From Isochrysis galbana (taxonomy: Eukaryota; Haptophyta; Isochrysidales; Isochrysidaceae), in NCBI GenBank assembly GCA_018136815.1, contig CM030938.1:3797448-3861447 (forward strand): 64,000 nt of DNA, written 5' to 3'. Below are positions 40,897 through 52,325 of this stretch, one piece after another. Position 1 is the first letter of the stretch; every line of letters begins with the position of its first letter. Made by a program: the position numbers and the translations under genes. The notes beneath the pieces were generated by a model, which saw nothing but the letters and a program-made list of their open reading frames with translations, did not search any database and was not told the origin of the DNA.

Positions 40897-43659
40897 CTAA
40901 AAGTGGTTCTCCACAATTCCAAAGCTGAGTGGATATTCCGGCTCTCTGTGAACTGTTGCAAAGCTCACCTCTCCTTGCCCGCTGGGCGCGTTGGGCAAAC
41001 AACTCGTGCAGCAACTAGTGGTAGAAACCTCATCGCAGCCCGCCAAAGCCTTGGACTCGTTGGGTGGTGAGAAGACATTGGCTGAGGATGGCGTTTGTAG
41101 AGGCAGTACAAGCACGCTCTCTTCGTCCTCCAAGTCGATAGTCTCGTTCGGCTCGTCTTCAGGAGGTGACTCGTACTCATATTCAGGCTGCGAAGCATCC
41201 TCCAATGCACGTGATGGCGATGCGTCGGCCTGCGAATGGTCGTTCACAAGCGCCAACGAGGACGTCTGGAATAGATGGCCAAACAGCGAGATTTGGCTAT
41301 GTGTGCGCAGGCCATCTGCGCTCTCCGGATCGACGTTGGCAAAGATGTGGTCTTGATCTGTGCAAGTGTGTGACTCGACGCGTGGTGAACGGCTGGGTGG
41401 GCAACTAGACCGATGGGCGGCGCGATGAAAGTAGCCAAAGGCGACGTTGGAGTCGGCACTCACGGAGTGATTGCTATGTAAGGAATAGGTGGCCGATGGC
41501 TGAAGATCGCTCGACATAGAGACTTCTATCGATGCGTCGCAATCGAGTGAAGGCGAGGTCACAGTAGTGACAACGCCTGTTTCGACACACACTTCCGTCT
41601 CAGGAAGGTCAGGCCCCGGTGAGCCAATACTGCTTTCGTCTGGCGGCATCACGGACCTTTCGGTCGTCATCCGCATTGTATCATCGTGCATCTCATTCCC
41701 ATTGGTGAGGGCGCCGTCGGAAACTTCCACGTGTCGCCCGTCCCGCGCATCTCCGAGGTTTGCCAATGCGAGGTTGGACTCCGAACTAAGGCAGTGCCAT
41801 ACCACGATGGGAGCCTCGGTGCGCCTTTCCGCGCCGAGGGGGTCGAACGCGACGGGCATAGGGTCCGGAAGCGACGGCATGGCCGTCGGCTCAGGCAATG
41901 ACGAAAGGACGCTTGGGGGGGAAGCCTCATTCGCATTCATAAGGTACAACGCGTTTTTGTGCAACCCACATCGATGCTGCAGACCCACCGTCAGCGTCTC
42001 CACAGCGCGAAGGGTCCCAGGCGCACTCTGCATTGGCTGTAATTGCGCAGATGATATGTTGGCCCCCGCAACATTGCCGTCCACTGATGGGGGCAACGCA
42101 CCAGCGCTATCAAAATCAACTTGGTCCGTGTTTAGCTCGGAGGCGGAGCTCCGTAGATTGTACTCCCGTTCGCCCGCCGAACACTTATCTGCTTCATGTT
42201 CCCCTCCTAGCGGCACACTCATGTTGTCGCAGGCTTCGCTTGCATGCGCAGCTGCGACATCAACAAGCTCAGGCGTTGCCTCCTCTGCCGAGGCTGCGCA
42301 TGCACCTTCATTGTCAATCTCGAGTTCGACTTCTTGGCCCGCATCCACCCAGTCCTCTGCAATATCGGCGCTCGTGCGAGCGTTCTCCAGCTTTGAGCTT
42401 AGTGATGCCAGGATGCATTGCTCGCGTCGTTCTGCCTCGAGCACACGGGTTTCAAGAGCCAAGCGTTGCTGATCCCATTTCTTCCGCCCCTGGTGGAGCT
42501 GTACGTACAATGCAAGCACAAGTAGGCTTAGGGCTGCGCCAACTAGATGGGTGCTAAGAATATATGCACCGAGTCCCTGCAGTGGATTGGCAAGAAAGCC
42601 GCGACCCCGAGATATCCCCGTGCACTCTTCTTTGGCTGCAGCCTCGATGGCGTTGGCCCGTCCCACGCGTGTCGGGACAACGTGTTCCGCAAGTTGATCT
42701 GACTTGCCTAGCGCGTTTGCTTGCAGGCAACTCGGGCCCGATTGGGTTGTACTTCCGAACGAGGACTTAGACATGGCACCCATGTTGCTCCCTAACTTCG
42801 ACACTGTCGTGTCAAAAGTAGGGCTGGTGTTGTCGCTGCTCCAGCGCCCGGCGCGAAGCTCGGCCTGTGCCGCACGGTGCGCTGAGAGAAGCTGGGCGTG
42901 CTCCAACTCGGCATGTTGCTTCCAACGCTGAGCCTTTTCACGCTCTTGGGCCAAGAGATGCTCGGAGCGTGAGAGCTTGGCCTCTGCCTCCACTAGGCGT
43001 GCCATCAGCTTGGGCTGCTGGAGCAGGCGTGATGAGACATCGACTACGAGGACTCTCGCAAGCATCATCACGGCGCCGGCGCCTAAGTCTCCAGGCAGAT
43101 GAGGCGCCCGAGAAGCGGTTGAGACATCGGCGGTGGCTGGAGGGAGATGTGCAAGCTGGTCTTGAAGCGGCAAGACGGTGATCGCCGATGTTGTCGAGGG
43201 AGCCTGTTCTTGCGCTAGGGCATCGGCGTGAAGCTGCAAGACGGCGGTGGGAGATGGCGGAGCGTGTAAGCTCTCAGAGGCAGGACTTGGGGAGAGGAGG
43301 TCTGCGGGAGAGAGAGATGTGGGCGTCGACATCACTGGGAGTTCGGAGCGCATCGAGAAGAGAGGAGAGATGGCAGGGAGGGAAGAAGACCGTGGAGAAG
43401 AGAGCGGAGCACGAGGAGAGAGCGGAGCACGAGGAGAGAGACGAGAGAGATGAGAGAGACGAGAGAGACGAGGAGAGAGAGGAGAGAGTGAGGGGTGATG
43501 GAGACTCTCTGCCACCTCTTTGTGGTGGAGGGGCACTGCGGGCGGCACGAGTGCGGGGGGAGGCCGCGACGGGGGTGCCGAGAGCAGCACCAGTCCCGCC
43601 ACGAGGCACAGGCTTCCAGAGCCAGAGAGGAGGAGGCCCTTCCGCGACTGCCCGTCCAT
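40897..43659 (-). CDS. Large membrane/coiled-coil protein of unknown function, 920 aa
   Basis: One exon with ATG at 43659; the GA-rich tract just upstream is read as 5' leader. Residues ~8–27 (GLLLSGSGSLCLVAGLVLLS) form a signal anchor, followed by a Ser/Pro/Arg-rich stretch with repeated LSRLSHLSRLS and PRAPLSPRAPLS. A coiled coil at ~215–270 (ARLVEAEAKLSRSEHLLAQE) precedes a second membrane segment at ~364–386 (HLVGAALSLLVLALYVQL) and another short coiled coil (RLALETRVLEAERREQ). The remaining ~490 residues are acidic, Ser-rich and disordered-looking. No known domain is seen. The two membrane segments and coiled coils suggest an organelle-surface or ER scaffold, but that is guesswork. Absence of introns across 2.8 kb is unusual beside its neighbours. 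Confidence 0.7.
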   Translation of the reverse strand: MDGQSRKGLLLSGSGSLCLVAGLVLLSAPPSRPPPALVPPAVPLHHKEVAESLHHPSLSPLSPRLSRLSHLSRLSPRAPLSPRAPLSSPRSSSLPAISPLFSMRSELPVMSTPTSLSPADLLSPSPASESLHAPPSPTAVLQLHADALAQEQAPSTTSAITVLPLQDQLAHLPPATADVSTASRAPHLPGDLGAGAVMMLARVLVVDVSSRLLQQPKLMARLVEAEAKLSRSEHLLAQEREKAQRWKQHAELEHAQLLSAHRAAQAELRAGRWSSDNTSPTFDTTVSKLGSNMGAMSKSSFGSTTQSGPSCLQANALGKSDQLAEHVVPTRVGRANAIEAAAKEECTGISRGRGFLANPLQGLGAYILSTHLVGAALSLLVLALYVQLHQGRKKWDQQRLALETRVLEAERREQCILASLSSKLENARTSADIAEDWVDAGQEVELEIDNEGACAASAEEATPELVDVAAAHASEACDNMSVPLGGEHEADKCSAGEREYNLRSSASELNTDQVDFDSAGALPPSVDGNVAGANISSAQLQPMQSAPGTLRAVETLTVGLQHRCGLHKNALYLMNANEASPPSVLSSLPEPTAMPSLPDPMPVAFDPLGAERRTEAPIVVWHCLSSESNLALANLGDARDGRHVEVSDGALTNGNEMHDDTMRMTTERSVMPPDESSIGSPGPDLPETEVCVETGVVTTVTSPSLDCDASIEVSMSSDLQPSATYSLHSNHSVSADSNVAFGYFHRAAHRSSCPPSRSPRVESHTCTDQDHIFANVDPESADGLRTHSQISLFGHLFQTSSLALVNDHSQADASPSRALEDASQPEYEYESPPEDEPNETIDLEDEESVLVLPLQTPSSANVFSPPNESKALAGCDEVSTTSCCTSCLPNAPSGQGEVSFATVHREPEYPLSFGIVENHF

Positions 43660-43661
43660 CT

Positions 43662-43668
43662 CTCTCTT

Positions 43669-43735
<67 letters not shown>

Positions 43736-43960
43736 ACTCTTGTCTTCTCTCTCTCTCTCCCCCCCCCCTCCTCTCCTCGCTCGCTTGGCAAAGCTGGTTT
43801 CTTCTCATGATTTGGAGGCAAGTGATCTCATAAGTGGAGGATCTCCCGGACGCCAAATGGTCCGCTCTCTCTCTGGTATTCCCCCCCCCCCGCCCTCACT
43901 CTCTCTCTCCTCCTCTCTCTCTCTCTCTCTCCTCTCTTCCCTAGAGTACATCTCTGTCCC
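43662..43960. repeat. CT/GA microsatellites in the 5' leader
   Basis: An almost pure (CT)n tract at 43670–43735, with more CT runs and poly-C tracts to 43940, lies directly upstream of the 920-residue protein gene. On the coding strand it reads as GA repeats. Confidence 0.8.
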
Positions 43961-45150
43961 ACTGTGCGGTGGTGGGTGACCTCTCAGTACTTTTCTCCTA
44001 CAGCGAGAGGAGAGTAGCAAAGATGTGGTAAAACGAGAGGTGAGGTCGGACGCTGGGCATGTAGAAAGAGAGCCCCCGGAGAGAATATAAGCCTACACAT
44101 GAAAGAAGGAGAGCCCGCGGGCAGACCCCTCGGGAGGCTGTCACGGCCACTTTATGTTGAGGGGAAACGACCTCTCTAGGAGTATATCTCCTCCACCGCA
44201 CCCCCCACCCCCACCCCCAAAACTCTTCCTCAAGAGAGTGGAAGAGGAGGGCGCCGAGAGAAGAGAAGAGAGAGGGAGGGAGAAGAAGACTCAGTCAAGG
44301 AAAAAGAACAGACTCAAAAGATGAGAAGTTGGGAGCCCACCCCGAGCGAGAGAGATGAAAGAGGGGGGTGTGAAGGAAAAGAACTGGAAGAAGGAGAAGA
44401 AGAGAGTGGTGGAGGGGGATCGGGGGCAGAGGAGAAGATGAGAGTGTTCATGGGACGCGGCCATATTCTTTGCCTCTCGCTCTCTCCCTCTCTTCTGTCC
44501 CCCCCCCCCCCCCCCACTCTCTCTCTCTGCTCCCGCGAACCAACGCTCGAGCAAAGTTTGAGATGTGTGCCGCCTAAAGTATAACGAACAGGGCGGCCCG
44601 GAGGCGAGCCATGCCTGACTTCATTTCGCAGCCCTCCTCCCTCCTATCCCCCCCCCTTCGGTATCCCTGCCCCCCCCCCCTCCCTCTCCCCCTCCCCCTT
44701 TTCCCGGGAAGACTTTGGCGCGAGTTGCGGTCTGGCGCCATTCGGTTTTCGCGCGAAGCCGGACACTCCCTCTCAGGTTGGCGCAGAGCCGCCGTCAGCA
44801 CCTTCCCAGCCTTTCCCCTTCCCTCCCTCCCTCCCTGCGGCCGTGCGGGAGCCGCAATCGACAGTATGCGGCGTGGGCGGAGCTGAGCGGGAGGCGCGTC
44901 GTCGCAGCGAACGCTGGGCCACGGGTGCCAGCGCACTGCTGGGCCGCAGACGCCACACCGTGGTAGCAGTCCTCCTGCTCCTGGTGTTGTCTGGGACGGC
45001 GGCGTGGTGCGGCGCGTCTCTGAGTGATTTCAGGGGACCATCATAGCATGGGGCACGTGGCGCAGCACGTGCACGTCTTCGCCCGCCGGCTGCAATGTGC
45101 CCACAAGTTGACTCCTCTAGGCCCATTTGCGTGCAGGACTTCTGCGTAGG
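43961..45150. other. Intergenic region between divergent genes
   Basis: Shared upstream region of the minus-strand membrane-protein gene and plus-strand MCM5. It contains poly-C tracts (44502–44518, 44649–44680) but no clear core promoter element. An open frame at 44843–45046 with a hydrophobic stretch lacks an ATG. Confidence 0.35.
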
Positions 45151-47462
45151 ATGTCTGGCTTTGACCAGGGCGGCATCTTCTTTAGCGACCAGAGTGCCAA
45201 CAATGGCGTCGGCCTTTCCGGCTCGCACTCTTCGGGAGGGGAATACCTTCCCACGGTAGCTGCCCTCAAGTATCGCGAGTTTCTCCGCAACTTTCGCCTT
45301 GAGGACGACTACATTTACCGCAATCTCCTGCGCTCTGCTATCGGCTTGAAGCAGTACCTCATCGAGGTGGACATTGATCACCTCATGATGTTTGACGCCA
45401 AGCTGGGCAATGAACTTTTGCGCCATCCTAGTCACCATCTGCCCCTCTTCGAGAAAGTAAGGCGCCAGTCCACCGCCGCTCCGTAATGCCTCAGCACGCC
45501 CTCCATCCGGGAGCACCTATGCTTAGCCTCCCTCCCTTACCGTTACGGTAGGCGGCCATCGACGCGGCGATCATGTCCTCCCTCACGACCGAAGAAGAGG
45601 CCGAGGAGGACCTGCAGCATATCCAGGTCACATTGACCTCTTCCAAGCAACCAATCAAGATCCGCCAGATGTTGGCATCGGAGGTGGCGCACATTGTCAC
45701 CATTCCAGGCATTGTCATTGCCACATCCAAGGTTAAGGCCAAGGGGACCGAGATCACCGCCCAGTGCGCCTCTTGCCAGCACGTGGACAAGTTTCCTGTC
45801 CGCGCCGGGTTCTCAAGCGCGACCCTGCCTCGCCAGTGCACTCGCGTGCACCAGGAGAACGAGGCCAAGTGTAGCCTCGATCCCTTTGTCATCTTGCCGG
45901 AACGCTGCAAGTACGTGGACCAGCAGACGTGGAAGCTTCAAGAAGCCCCCGAGCAGGTGCCCACTGGCGAGATGCCGCGCTCCATCATGCTGACCGTGGA
46001 CCGTCGGCTCGTCGATCGGGCGCACCCGGGTGACCGCGTCCAGGTCACCGGTATCATGTCCATCATGACGCAAAGTGCTGGCACCGGCAAGGCGGACGCC
46101 AAAGTGGCCATCCGCACGCCGTACCTACAAGTCCTCGGTGTGCGCCACGGCTTCGAGATGCGCACCGCCGAGGGTGAATCGCTCACCGAGTTCTCCCAGC
46201 AAGAGGAGGAGGAGTTCCGCGAGCTCGCCCGCGATCCCGACATCGTCAAGCGACTATGCATGTCCATTTCGCCTTCCATCTTCGGCATGGATGACGTGAA
46301 GCATGCTATCGCTTGCCTACTCTTTTCAGGCAGCCGCAAGGAGTTGCCGGATGGCGCTCGGCTGCGCGGTGATATCAACGTCCTGCTACTGGGAGATCCG
46401 TCGGTCGCCAAGTCGCAATTTCTGAAGTTTGTCGAGAAGGCGGCCCCCACATGCGTGTATACCTCTGGCAAGGGCTCGTCGGCAGCTGGTCTCACTGCGA
46501 CGGTGACGCAGGAGGCTGGCTCGCGCGACTTCTACTTGGAGGGAGGTGCAATGGTGCTCGCCGATGGCGGCGTGGTCTGCATCGACGAGTTTGACAAGAT
46601 GCGCGAGCAGGACCGCGTCGCCATCCACGAGGCGATGGAGCAGCAGACAATCTCGATTGCCAAGGCCGGCATCACCACCACGCTGAACTCGCGCACATCT
46701 GTCCTCGCTGCAGCCAATCCCGTCCACGGTCGCTACCATGATGAGAAGAACGCTGCTGAGCAGGTTGACTTCCAGACGACCATCCTCTCCCGATTCGATA
46801 TGATATTTGTGCTGAGGGATAAGCACGACGGCGAGTTCGACTCGAGGCTCGCCAAGCACATCATCGGTGTGCACGTGAAGGGTGGCGCGATTGAGGAGCG
46901 CGAGCTCAATGAGGACGAGCTCGATGTGCGCACACTCAGACGCTATATCGCCTTCGCACGGAAACATTGCCAGCCACGCCTTTCGAATGAGGCGGCAGAG
47001 CTGCTGTCCAACTACTACGTCGAAGTGCGCTCCAACCTCGCCGAGGGCGACAAGGACGGAGAGGCCAAGGGGCGGCCGCCGCGCGCCGTGCCTATCACCG
47101 TCCGCCAGCTCGAGGCCCTCGTCCGCATCGCCGAGTCCCACGCCAAGATGCGCCTCGACCCGGTGGCCACGGAGTCGGACGTGCGCGAGGCCATCGAGCT
47201 CTTCACAATCTCAACGTTGCAAGCTGCTAAGATGGGTGAGATTGAGTTAGAGGGCGCCTCGGCCGAGGGTATGGATCAGGCACGGCAACGTGTGATGAAT
47301 TCTCTGGGCTTCGGACAAACTACGTCGCGGCAGGCTCTCCTTAACCAGCTCGTTGGTAGTGGAATGGACGAAAGCACCGTGTACAAGGCAATCAAGTCTC
47401 TGGTTGGCGAGCGCATCTTTGAGGAGTCGAGGGGAGGCAAGGCGCTAAAGCGCATCGGGTGA
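45151..47462 (+). CDS. MCM5: MCM5, subunit of the MCM2–7 replicative helicase
   Basis: Two exons, 45151–45456 and 45552–47462, with a 95-base phase-0 intron (GTAAGG…GGTAG), give 738 residues, the normal length. The start MSGFDQGGIFFSD matches the conserved MCM5 N-terminus. The N-terminal domain has a zinc site (CASC … RQC … KCSLDP at ~175–220). The AAA+ core has Walker A GDPSVAKSQ (~383), the SGKGSSAAGLTA segment, Walker B CIDEFDKM (~445), EAMEQQTISIAKAGI and an SRFD arginine finger (~515). A winged-helix-like C-terminus follows. MCM5 pairs with MCM2 at the gate of the hexamer that unwinds DNA at replication origins in the nucleus. Walker A reads SVAKS where GTAKS is commoner; the catalytic Lys-Ser is kept. 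Confidence 0.97.
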
Positions 47463-50400
47463 GCCGTGGCTATGGAGCTGAATGATGGCACTGTTCCACT
47501 CGTGGTACAAGGCTCCTCCCCTCGAAATGCGGCTCAACACTTAGCAACTAGGTGTCGCAAATGTAACGTCTCAGCGGTGCTTGCCCAGCCCCTATGCACG
47601 TGCAGTCATCTTGGGTGAGGCCTCCCAGGCGGGCGGACGGGCCCGCCCAGGCGAGCGGATAGGATTTGCCCCGCGAGACTGGTCTGCTCGCACAATGATT
47701 TGCGGAGAACACTACCTAGACGGCTACCGATGGTTTATCGAGCCCGCTAAGCTATCCTGCGGCACGTCGTGTACTTGATCGTTTGTGGTGCATATGACTT
47801 CATGGCAGACCTGAGCCAAACGGCTACCTCCTGTTGGTTGATGAGTGCATTTTTGGTGTAATGTGTGGCAGCCTCGTCATGGTTGTGTGCCGTGTTGTCA
47901 ATGATTCATTCTCATCATGATTGAGAGATAGTGTCGTAATTGATTGATCCGGAGCGATTATCCCGAGGAATGATACCTTTTTAAATTATAATGAGAGTGA
48001 GAGTTAGTACCGCGAAGGTGCAAGCACTTGTGAGGTTCCGTTCCCATGTTCGGCCCCATCCCCATCCACTTACGCCTACGCTCCCTACTTCCTACTTTGT
48101 GTTTGCGGCGCAAAGGCTATAGAATAAGGCCGCTAGAGCTCTGCCCCGCAACTTCGACGGTCGGAGGGCGAGGCAGGGGGCAGGGGGTTAGGCAGCGCGG
48201 GGGGGGGGGGGGGGAGGGGGGGGAGAACCGCGAGACCGCGAGGCGAGTAGCAATAAGGACTTGCCGACGCCCGGCGCGGAGACTGTCCATTCGAAAACTA
48301 TTTCCATCCGGAAATAGTTGATAGTTGATGAGCTGGCGGCGAATGGCTGGTGCATACGCCCGCATGCCACGGTCACGGTGCGCCCAAGGTCACGTTCCGT
48401 CGAAAATGGGGGAGACTCACAAGTTGAGCCATCAATAAATGTCCATAATCCGTTTATAATAATACCCAAGAATTATATGAACATCCCACATGTACGTTAA
48501 ATAATAACTAACACTTGTCCGTTTAGTAGTAATATTTTAACACTCCCCAGTCCCCAGTCTTCACGTTCTTCGTCTGGCTTTCTCCTTCATCCGCGGCGAC
48601 TGCCTCCGTGATGCGTGGTAAGACGCCCACCCTGTCTGTGTCGTATTCGCGATGTCTCAAAAGCAAAAAGAAACAACAATAAAGAAAAACAATAATAAAG
48701 GCAAAAAGATAAAGACTAGAAAAACAGAGGAAGAAAGAATAAAGAAAGAAGAGAGTGAAAGAAAGAAGAGAAAAACCCAGAGTATATAGGGTGGTTCTCA
48801 GCCCTCCCCACCGGCCACTGGCCCTATGGCTACGTAAAGATTCGCGTGGCATAGATAGGCATAGTGGTTCAACCCACCGCCTCCACCTCCACCCACCTTT
48901 TGCTCTGCGGAGCGAGTCCGGAGCGCGCTCTGGAGTTCGAGCCCCGCTCCTCTTCGCTCCTCTCCGCTCTTCTTCTACCGTTAAAATCTGCCCTCCGTCG
49001 CCCTGCCAGGACACTTCCTCCGCCTTCCTGCTTCCTGCCGGCTTCCTTGCCAGTTCCTTTCGCCCCGGTTTCCCGCTTGTCTCTATATCTCTAAATCGGC
49101 AACTAAGTTTATACTTAGTTCGCCCATGGGGGGGCACGAGCCCCCCTCTCTCTCCACTCCTCCCCTGCCACGGGGGAGGAACCACCCACTCTCTTGGCAC
49201 GCCTGCGATGGCTTGCCAGGAGCACACAGCCCTGCTGACCCATTCCTCTCCCCACAGGCCCGCCTGACTCGCCCGCCCTGGCCCGTCGTGGCCTGCCCAT
49301 CCCTCTGACCAGCCCCTCCTCCCCCTGGGCCCCCCTGATCAGGACCCCCCAGCCAGCTCCAGTCGACTGGCAGGGGCTCGAGAGACAGCGAGGGAGAGGC
49401 AGGAGGGGCCAGGGCCATGCCCCAGCCTCACCTGCCCCTTGAGCTGCGCTCCTAGGCCCCTGCCGGCCTCCTGGGGACCTGAAGAGGGGCCGCAGGCGCG
49501 CGCCATGGGCCCCCGCCGCAGGGAAGAGAGGAGGAAAAGGGAAGAGGGAGGGGAGGGGGGAGCGGCAGCTCTCCCCTCCGGCAGAAAGGTGTCTTCTCGC
49601 CCCGTTTGGGTAAGAGAAGACGAGGGCGCCAGAGCCAGGAGGGAAGGGCCGCGGCTCGCCGCGGCCACTCGCTTCGGCGAGGAGAGATTAGCGCTCCTGG
49701 GCCCCTATTCACGAGTGCCCCCCCTCCCCCCCCGCGTTGCTTTTACCCGAAAGGGGTTTTCCCCCAGCGTGGACTCGAGGAGAGGACGTGCTGGGGTGCG
49801 CGGGGTCGGTGCGTGCACTGGGGGGAGGACAAATATCGAGGGGAGGGGGCAATGCGGCAATGCCCCCTCTCCCCGGCAGCACTCGGACACCTGGCTTGTC
49901 AGCCATGGCGGGATTCCGGGACGGAAAAGTTGTGTCCAATTAGCTAGTGGGGTTGGCTAGGATATAACATTGATTATTTTATTTTATTATCTCTAAATCG
50001 GTTTCACCGCCTTAAGACCAAGCTTAAAGAGAGGGGAAACTCCCAGTCTCATTCCTAATTCCGTTACCGCCAGAATCTCGTTCATCTCGTCGGGCTATCG
50101 GGCCATCTCGTTCATCCCGTCACATCTCTTCGGGCCCTCCTCGGGCACCCATTAGTCATTAGTAGTTTTTCAAGGTTAGTACGCAGTACATTAACGATAC
50201 AAGTTACAGGCTAAGTTTAAGTTTTTCTGTGGGTGTTAACGGGTTGTTCTAGGGGTGTTCATACCCACCGAGCGTAATAATAAAACCAATTTTACGGACT
50301 CTGCCGGCCGAGTTTCAGCGCCTAAGCCCACTGAAAACTCTCGTTTTTTACTAAAAACTAAAAATTCAAATTACGTGATGAAATTAAAATACTAGTAACA

Positions 50401-50558
50401 AATAAACCTTTCACATGGTTAGGTGTGGGGAGGGGAAGAAAAAGAAAATCCCCTGCATCCCTCGTGGAAGCGAGTACCTTTTTGGTGAGGGAGGGCGAAG
50501 AAGAATTCCTCTGCCGCTGCTTATCTGCCAGATAATCTGCAGAGCGCAGAGCGGAGAG
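47463..50558. other. Gene-free, low-complexity region
   Basis: A poly-G tract lies at 48199–48228, with A-rich AAAGAAAGAAG runs near 48670–48780 and G/C-rich low complexity at 49120–49900. Several long open frames occur on both strands but none shows family motifs, splice logic or a good ATG. Confidence 0.35.
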
Positions 50559-50717
50559 ATGGCGTCCGCCCCGCTCGAGGTGGTCGATCTCTGCGGGCGT
50601 GTGGTGGGTTGTTGCAGGCTCCCTCGCGACTTGCGCGACCAGCTTGGCCCAGAAGCCCGGAGATGGCATCTCGAGATGGATCTGCGGCGGCGGTGGAACT
50701 ATTGCTTTGTGCAATAG
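50559..50717 (+). CDS. Possible 52-residue protein or first exon
   Basis: ATG at 50559 opens MASAPLEVVDLCGRVVGCCR and ends at TAG 50715. Composition is protein-like, but there is no family match, and the following DNA is a GGT repeat. Weak support. Confidence 0.2.
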   Translation: MASAPLEVVDLCGRVVGCCRLPRDLRDQLGPEARRWHLEMDLRRRWNYCFVQ

Positions 50718-51439
50718 CTCCGACTCGGAGGCTCGGAGATGGTGGTGGTGGTGGTGATCCGCGCTCGGGAAATGGAAATCGCGCTACACCAGCCACCGCG
50801 TCCCGCGCACCACCAGCCGACCTTGACCCAGGTTCTCCCGAATCGAGGGTACGCAACCGCCAACGCCGTACGGTCCCGCACATCGCACATCGGGCAGCGG
50901 CGCCTCCAGCACTGCGAGCTCGTCGCCCTCCTACTACTAGCTAGTAGTGCGTTAGCGTGTTAGCATCCTCATCCTCCTCCGCGCGCAAGCGCCGGGAGGG
51001 GGGGGTGGGGGGGGCGGAGCGGGGAGGGAGCGGAGAGAAGGGAAAAGCGGAAAGCGGGGGGGCAGAGTGGCAGGGAGCGGCTGGGAGGGGGTGCGGCTGG
51101 GAAGTGGGAGCGGGACCAGTGTTTAGAGAGCGGGAGGGGGTGGTTGGGGAGGTCCGCGGGGGAAGATGACCACGCTCCCCGAGGCTTCCCAAAATACAGG
51201 GGTACCGTCCACACACAAAAAGAACCTCAGGTTCAAGTTGCACCCTCTTGTGTATTTGTGTGTTGGGTGTGATCGTTCATCGTTTCGGGAGTGGTGTTAA
51301 GGGGAGTTCTGCAACAGACCTTGATAAAAAAGCACATGACCCTCATATTGCACCGCGACTTGAAACAAGTGACAAAGGAGCGCGTGGCCCGCGACGCTTC
51401 AGCGAGTGAGAGGAACGGAGAGAATATGTCTCCAAACGA

Positions 51440-51924
51440 TCAAGTAAAATTTGGCTGGTCGACATCCAACTGTCGTGGCATGCCTTCTTCCAGCATGTCT
51501 TGAAGTGTTTCTAAAATCCCGCTACTTTCTTTTGCCAGCCCAGACATTTCATCCGCCTTTTGCAGTGCTGCCTGTTGCACGCTCCAAAGGCTCCTGATTG
51601 CTGTCTGCAGGCGCTCGATCTTACGCTCCTTCTCATCGTTCGAGGCTGCGAGCGTCTCTACAAGCAATGAACAGGCTCGGCTTTCCTCAGCAACTTCATC
51701 ACGCTCAGTGGTTAACGCGCTTACTGCCTGAACGAGGAGGGAGGGAGGATGCACAAATAAGGCAGTGAGGATGGAGCAGAAAGGATCCGGGTGCGCTAGA
51801 GCACCTCCTCTAGTTCCTTGATCCGCGCTGCCTGCCTCTTATTGACCGCCAAAAAGTCCTCTCTCTCAGCCATCAGCGTCTGGATGTGCGTCGAGGCTGC
51901 ACCATAGTTGGGCTGTGAGAACAT
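51440..51924 (-). CDS. Small coiled-coil protein, 135 aa
   Basis: Two exons on the minus strand, 51924–51805 and 51727–51440, join in phase 0 across a 77-base intron (GTGCTC…GTTCAG). The product starts MFSQPNYGAASTHIQTLMAE and is almost wholly helical with heptads (KRQAARIKELEEAVSALTTE, KERKIERLQTAIRSLW, GILETLQDMLEEGM). It looks like a short structural or adaptor coiled-coil protein such as those in centrosome, flagellar or tethering complexes. No specific family is recognised. The leader upstream of 51924 has no in-frame ATG. Confidence 0.65.
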
Positions 51925-52325
51925 GGCGCCGGCTGTGAAGATGTGATCGGCGGGATGGTCGAACAAGCCCAGCGGACGAAGACCACCTCCTGTGCTGCGG
52001 GAGCCGCGCTGCGGGTAGAGAGGAGAAGGAGGAGGCGCTGGCAGGCGGCGCCGACGGAGGCGGGAGCGCGCGAAATCCTCCCTCCCCCCCGCCTCGCCCC
52101 GGACATAAGGCACAAAACTAAGTACCCTACTTGTAGAGCTACCTCAGTATACCTTATAAAGTACCTCCCCTCTGCAGGCTTGGCGCGGGCCGGGCAAAGA
52201 AAGGGCTGATGAACAAGAACAGTCTCGCATCGCGTCCGGCGTCATTTTGAATTTGGGCTTCCCGAGAAGTGTATTTAGGCCTGTTTTGCCGTTTTGGGGT
52301 TACGCTTCGTTCTTGGGACTCCCGG

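Noticed and set aside
43662-43821. N-terminal Arg-Glu repeat extension of the 920-residue protein
   Set aside because: It is a translated GA microsatellite and has no ATG; the start at 43659 is preferred.
44843-45046. Short frame with a hydrophobic segment upstream of MCM5
   Set aside because: No ATG, overlaps the MCM5 promoter region and shows no family likeness.
46386-47141. 251-residue minus-strand frame
   Set aside because: Shadow of the strongly conserved MCM5 AAA+ core on the opposite strand.
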